From Pseudomonas violetae (lineage in GTDB: Bacteria; Pseudomonadota; Gammaproteobacteria; Pseudomonadales; Pseudomonadaceae): a stretch of 64,000 nt of DNA. The translations under genes were made by a program, and so were the position numbers. Shown in pieces: positions 60,854 through 64,000 of the stretch. The stretch's first letter is position 1. Every line of letters starts with the position of its first letter. The notes under the pieces were generated by a model that saw only the letters and a program-made list of their open reading frames with translations, was not told the DNA's origin and searched no databases. Location: NCBI RefSeq assembly GCF_023072615.1, contig NZ_JAKNRW010000027.1, positions 1 through 64,000 on the forward strand, read 5' to 3'.

Positions 60854-61843
60854 CTAGCGCAACGACGGGCCGTGGAAACCCATCCACATCGCCAGTTGCT
60901 CAGCCACGCTGGCGCCCAGCTTCTTCGAGAAGCGATCGAAGGTCGACTCCTGAACGGTGAAATCCACCAGTTCTTTCTCGCCGATGACATCGCGGGCCAC
61001 CGAACTGGCACTGCCCAACCCATCGATCAAACCCAGTGGCAGCGCCTGCTCACCCGACCAGACCAGCCCGGAGAACAGCTCCGGGTGCTCCTTGTCTTTC
61101 AGGCGATCGCCACGCCCCTTCTTCACGCTGCTGATGAATTGCTGATGAGTGGTATCGAGCACGCCCTGCCAGAACTGAGTCTCCTCAGGCTTCTGCGGCT
61201 GGAACGGATCAAGGAATGACTTGTGCTCGCCAGACGTGTAGGTACGGCGCTCCACCCCAAGCTTCTCCATGGTGCCGACAAAGCCATAACCGGCCGCAGT
61301 CACCCCAATGGAGCCCACCAGGCTGGCCTTGTCCGCATAGATCTGATCGGCGGCGCTGGCGATGTAGTAAGCACCGGAAGCCCCCAGATCGGAGATGACC
61401 GCGTATACCTTGATATCAGGATGTAATGCGCGCAGGCGAACAATCTCGTCGTACACATAACCTGACTGCACCGGACTGCCGCCCGGACTGTTGATCCGCA
61501 GGACCACGCCCTTGACCTTGTCGTCCTCGAAGGCAGCTCGCAGGCTGCCGACGATATTGTCGGCGCTAGCCTGCTCTTTGTCGGCAATCACGCCAGTGAC
61601 CTCGATCAGTGCGGTGTAGTTGGCGCTGCGGGTCGCGGCTTTTTCCATATCCATCAGCGGCGTGAACAGCATCAACGCGCCAAACAGATACACGAAGGTC
61701 AGCAGCTTGAAGAAAATTCCCCAGCGACGGGACCGGCGCTGCTCCTGCACGCTGGCCAGCAAGGTCTTTTCCAGCAACTTCCAGCTTTTCTCGTCACCGC
61801 TCTGCGCATCCACCTTGGCGGGCGCTTTCCATTCGTCGGTCAT
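60854..61843 (-). CDS. sppA: Signal peptide peptidase SppA (short form)
   Basis: 329 residues. One transmembrane helix (about 45-65), then an S49 Ser/Lys protease domain: LRINSPGGSPVQSG, SDLGASGAYYIASAADQIYAD with the nucleophilic Ser. It degrades cleaved signal peptides in the membrane. It is the half-size form (about 35 kDa), which must assemble as a multimer, unlike the 67-kDa E. coli protein. Confidence 0.92.
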   Translation of the reverse strand: MTDEWKAPAKVDAQSGDEKSWKLLEKTLLASVQEQRRSRRWGIFFKLLTFVYLFGALMLFTPLMDMEKAATRSANYTALIEVTGVIADKEQASADNIVGSLRAAFEDDKVKGVVLRINSPGGSPVQSGYVYDEIVRLRALHPDIKVYAVISDLGASGAYYIASAADQIYADKASLVGSIGVTAAGYGFVGTMEKLGVERRTYTSGEHKSFLDPFQPQKPEETQFWQGVLDTTHQQFISSVKKGRGDRLKDKEHPELFSGLVWSGEQALPLGLIDGLGSASSVARDVIGEKELVDFTVQESTFDRFSKKLGASVAEQLAMWMGFHGPSLR

Positions 61844-61865
61844 GCCGTCTACCCCAAAAAACCTG

Positions 61866-62528
61866 TTAAGCCCGCTGATTCAGCCAGGCATGCAATTCTG
61901 AAAAACGATCAATGGCCAGTCGTGGCTCGAAGAGCTTCAGCGCCTCGATCGATTGCGCGCCGTAGCTGACGGCTACCGAAGCCATGCCGGCGTTGCGAGC
62001 CATCTGCAGGTCGAAAGAGGAATCCCCGACCATCAGCGCCTGCTCCGGGCGAACTTCGCAGTGGGCGAGGATCTGTTCCAGCATCAGAGGATGGGGCTTG
62101 CTGGCAGTTTCATCAGCCGCACGGGTGATGTCGAAATACCTCTCCCAACCATGAGCCTTTAATACCCGGTCGAGCCCGCGACGGGCCTTGCCGGTCGCAA
62201 CGGCTAGATGATAGCCCTCGGCGCGAAACGCCTCCATCGACTCGAGCACACCCTCGAACAACGGCGAAGGCACAGCCTCGGCGGCAATATAGTGATCGGC
62301 GTAATACTCCCGAAACTCGACCAACTGGGCATCGCCGATGTCCGGATACAGGGTGCGAATCGCTTCCGGCAAGCCGAGACCGATGATGCCCTTGACGGCG
62401 AAATCATCGCGCAACTCAAACCCCGAGCGCTCGGAGGCCACATGCATGGCCTCGACGATCCGACCAATGGAATCCGCGAGGGTCCCGTCCCAGTCAAATA
62501 TCAGCAGTTTGCAATCAGAGGGGTGCAC
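61866..62528 (-). CDS. HAD-IA family phosphatase (Gph-like)
   Basis: 220 residues. DxD nucleophile region LIFDWDGTLADS (Asp12 and Asp14), VATGKARRGLD, KPHPLML and MVGDSSFDLQMARNAG. Similar to phosphoglycolate phosphatases. Its start overlaps the rluC end by 14 bp, so the two are coupled. Substrate not known. Confidence 0.9.
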   Translation of the reverse strand: MHPSDCKLLIFDWDGTLADSIGRIVEAMHVASERSGFELRDDFAVKGIIGLGLPEAIRTLYPDIGDAQLVEFREYYADHYIAAEAVPSPLFEGVLESMEAFRAEGYHLAVATGKARRGLDRVLKAHGWERYFDITRAADETASKPHPLMLEQILAHCEVRPEQALMVGDSSFDLQMARNAGMASVAVSYGAQSIEALKLFEPRLAIDRFSELHAWLNQRA

Positions 62529-63477
62529 TCAGGCGCTCCACGGTCTTGGCCCACATTTCATCCACTGGTGCCTGCAACTTGAGCTCGCCACCATCCGGCA
62601 GCGGCACGGTCAGCAGATAGGCGTGCAGGAACAGACGCTTGCCACCCAGGTCGCGGATTTCCTTACTGAAACCCTCGTCCCCGTATTTCGGGTCGCCAGC
62701 AATGCAGTGCCCGGCATGCAAGGTGTGCACGCGGATCTGGTGGGTACGGCCGGTAATCGGCCGGGCTTCGACCATGGTCGCAAAGTCACCGAAGCGCCGC
62801 AGTACCTTGAACACCGTCACGGACTCCTTGCCCTCCTCCTCGTCGACCTCGACCATACGCTCGCCGGAACGCAGGTTGCTCTTGCCCAGCGAGGCACGGA
62901 CTTGCTTGATCGAGGCCGCCCAGTTGCCACGAACCAGCGCCATGTAGCGCTTGTCCACGCCATCACCGCGCAAGGCCGTGTGCAAGTGACGCAACATGCT
63001 GCGCTTCTTGGCGATCATCAGCAGGCCAGAAGTGTCTCGGTCGAGCCGGTGAACCAGTTCGAGCTCCTTGCAATCGGGGCGCAACTGACGAAAGGCTTCG
63101 ATCACTCCATAGGTCAGGCCGCTGCCACCGTGAACCGCAATGCCGCAAGGCTTGTTGATCACGATCAGGGCCTTGTCTTCGAAGATAATCGAGGCTTCGA
63201 GGCGCTGCAGCAGGCCTTGTGCCAGCGGCACCGGCTCGTCGCGCTCAGGCACGCGCACCGGCGGCACGCGCACGATATCGCCCGCCTGCAGCTTGTATTC
63301 GGGCTTGATCCGACCTTTGTTCACCCGCACTTCGCCTTTACGCAAAATGCGGTAAATCAGGGTCTTGGGCACGCCTTTGAGCCGAGCGAGAAGGAAGTTG
63401 TCAATTCGTTGGCCGGCATATTCCGGCGAGACCTCAAGCAGTTGTACGCTTGGGGTCGAGGGGGCAGTAGTCGTCAT
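62515..63477 (-). CDS. rluC: 23S rRNA pseudouridine synthase RluC
   Basis: 320 residues. N-terminal S4 RNA-binding domain (GQRIDNFLLARLKGVPKTLIYRILRKGEVRVN) and catalytic HRLDRDTSGLLMIAK with the essential Asp. Modifies U955, U2504 and U2580 of 23S rRNA (E. coli numbers). Divergent from the rne promoter, as in other gamma-proteobacteria. Confidence 0.95.
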   Translation of the reverse strand: MTTTAPSTPSVQLLEVSPEYAGQRIDNFLLARLKGVPKTLIYRILRKGEVRVNKGRIKPEYKLQAGDIVRVPPVRVPERDEPVPLAQGLLQRLEASIIFEDKALIVINKPCGIAVHGGSGLTYGVIEAFRQLRPDCKELELVHRLDRDTSGLLMIAKKRSMLRHLHTALRGDGVDKRYMALVRGNWAASIKQVRASLGKSNLRSGERMVEVDEEEGKESVTVFKVLRRFGDFATMVEARPITGRTHQIRVHTLHAGHCIAGDPKYGDEGFSKEIRDLGGKRLFLHAYLLTVPLPDGGELKLQAPVDEMWAKTVERLSAPL

Positions 63478-63506
63478 GCCGCAGATGATATCAATTTTTT
63501 ATGGAA

Positions 63507-63535
63507 TTGAAGCACTTAATCATTACTGCTATAGT
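63507..63535 (+). promoter_or_regulatory. Strong sigma-70 promoter for the rne transcript
   Basis: TTGAAG (63507-63512), 17-bp spacer, TATAGT (63530-63535), on the plus strand in the rluC-rne gap. Confidence 0.8.
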
Positions 63536-63541
63536 CGCGAA

Positions 63542-64000
63542 CGCCGCCAAAAGCGGCCTGGACAGCGGACCAACGGTCTAAAACCGGCCCTGACCAATGC
63601 AATTCACCAGGACGCGAGGCCGTCCTACGGGGCTTTCGCTACGTAACGGTGGAGTTTGCAGGTGTAACGAGCGCAGGTGACATGAGGCCTGAATCAAGCC
63701 GCAGAGCAGAGTTCTCACTCGCCTTGCGAGCCAATATTCATGGCCAGTTCACAAAGTGCAGTCAGCTGCGAATGACCTCGAGCGAAGGTTTCGGAAACAA
63801 CGCCTAAATTAGCCATGATGCGTGACCTCCCCTTTTGGAGCTCACGGTAAATGCCAACCCGTTGCGGATTCTGCGCGCGGCAGCACCCGAATTATCAGGG
63901 ATACGTGTAGGGTGGAGATGCACAACCGCTGGACTGTGTAGCAATAGGCTTTTCCAAGACGCTTCATCTCGTCCACAGCCACTGGTTGATTCCTCCTCCT
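63542..64000 (+). ncRNA. Long structured leader, probably of rne (RNase E), open at window end
   Basis: From just after the promoter to the window edge there is no coding frame of note. Hairpins are visible, such as GCCGC-CAAAA-GCGGC at 63543-63557 and CCGTCCTACGG near 63622. rne is expected next, divergent from rluC; a long, structured 5' leader fits RNase E autoregulation, in which the enzyme cuts its own leader. A conserved rne leader motif of pseudomonads has been described, but I cannot align it here. The rne start is not in the window. Confidence 0.55.

Overview
The window is a chromosomal segment of a fluorescent Pseudomonas (P. fluorescens group is my best inference). Reasons: high-GC codon use, REP/REPIN palindromes of the type seen in that group, the osmolyte genes for N-acetylglutaminylglutamine amide (NAGGN), and a right-hand third whose gene order matches the conserved Pseudomonas block rluC-HAD-sppA-maf-yceD-rpmF-plsX-fabD-fabG-acpP-fabF-pabC-mltG-tmk-holB-pilZ-tatD. 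No insertion sequence, prophage, CRISPR array, tRNA or rRNA gene was seen.

Layout. 1-6.1 kb: the 3' part of mnmC faces a 1608-residue leucine-rich-repeat protein whose C-terminus looks like an NEL-type (IpaH-like) E3 ubiquitin ligase, a candidate secreted effector/toxin. 6.3-11.1 kb: NAGGN osmolyte operon (asnO, ngg, M42 peptidase). 11.2-21.3 kb: small housekeeping and accessory genes, including a divergent CsrA/Rsm paralogue, YnfA-like and DUF3309 small membrane proteins, an LtaS-like sulfatase-fold enzyme, a MocR regulator with its likely operator, and a DUF4398/OmpA lipoprotein pair. 21.4-25.3 kb: etfBA and divergent etfDH, with a good PsrA-type operator beside a strong etfDH promoter. 25.4-27.5 kb: AraC-type regulator and divergent zinc alcohol dehydrogenase separated by a 21-bp-spaced direct repeat.

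27.5-46.5 kb is a sugar-catabolic island. One operon (dgoK-dgoA-dgoD-dgoT-iclR) degrades D-galactonate. A second (gntR-lactonase-sugar dehydrogenase-araFGH) imports and oxidises an aldose to its aldonate. Together they make a complete De Ley-Doudoroff-type route: sugar to lactone to aldonate to 2-keto-3-deoxy acid to its 6-phosphate to pyruvate plus triose phosphate. The two operons, 12 kb apart, carry nearly superimposable promoter/operator regions, which is the strongest regulatory finding here. Between them sit a GNAT, an MFS transporter, two small proteins and a GntR-ADP-ribosylglycohydrolase-permease-PfkB kinase operon that resembles E. coli yegTUV/yegW, with an NCS1 permease in place of YegT.

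46.6-50 kb: DUF1285, DUF4823, moaA (behind a perfect 12-bp-arm palindrome), a TetR regulator, and an intergenic sRNA gene matching the location and form of rgsA. 50-63.5 kb: the tatD-to-rluC housekeeping block of DNA replication, lipid and fatty-acid synthesis genes, without fabH between plsX and fabD. 63.5-64 kb: strong promoter and long leader expected to belong to rne (RNase E), whose coding region lies beyond the window.
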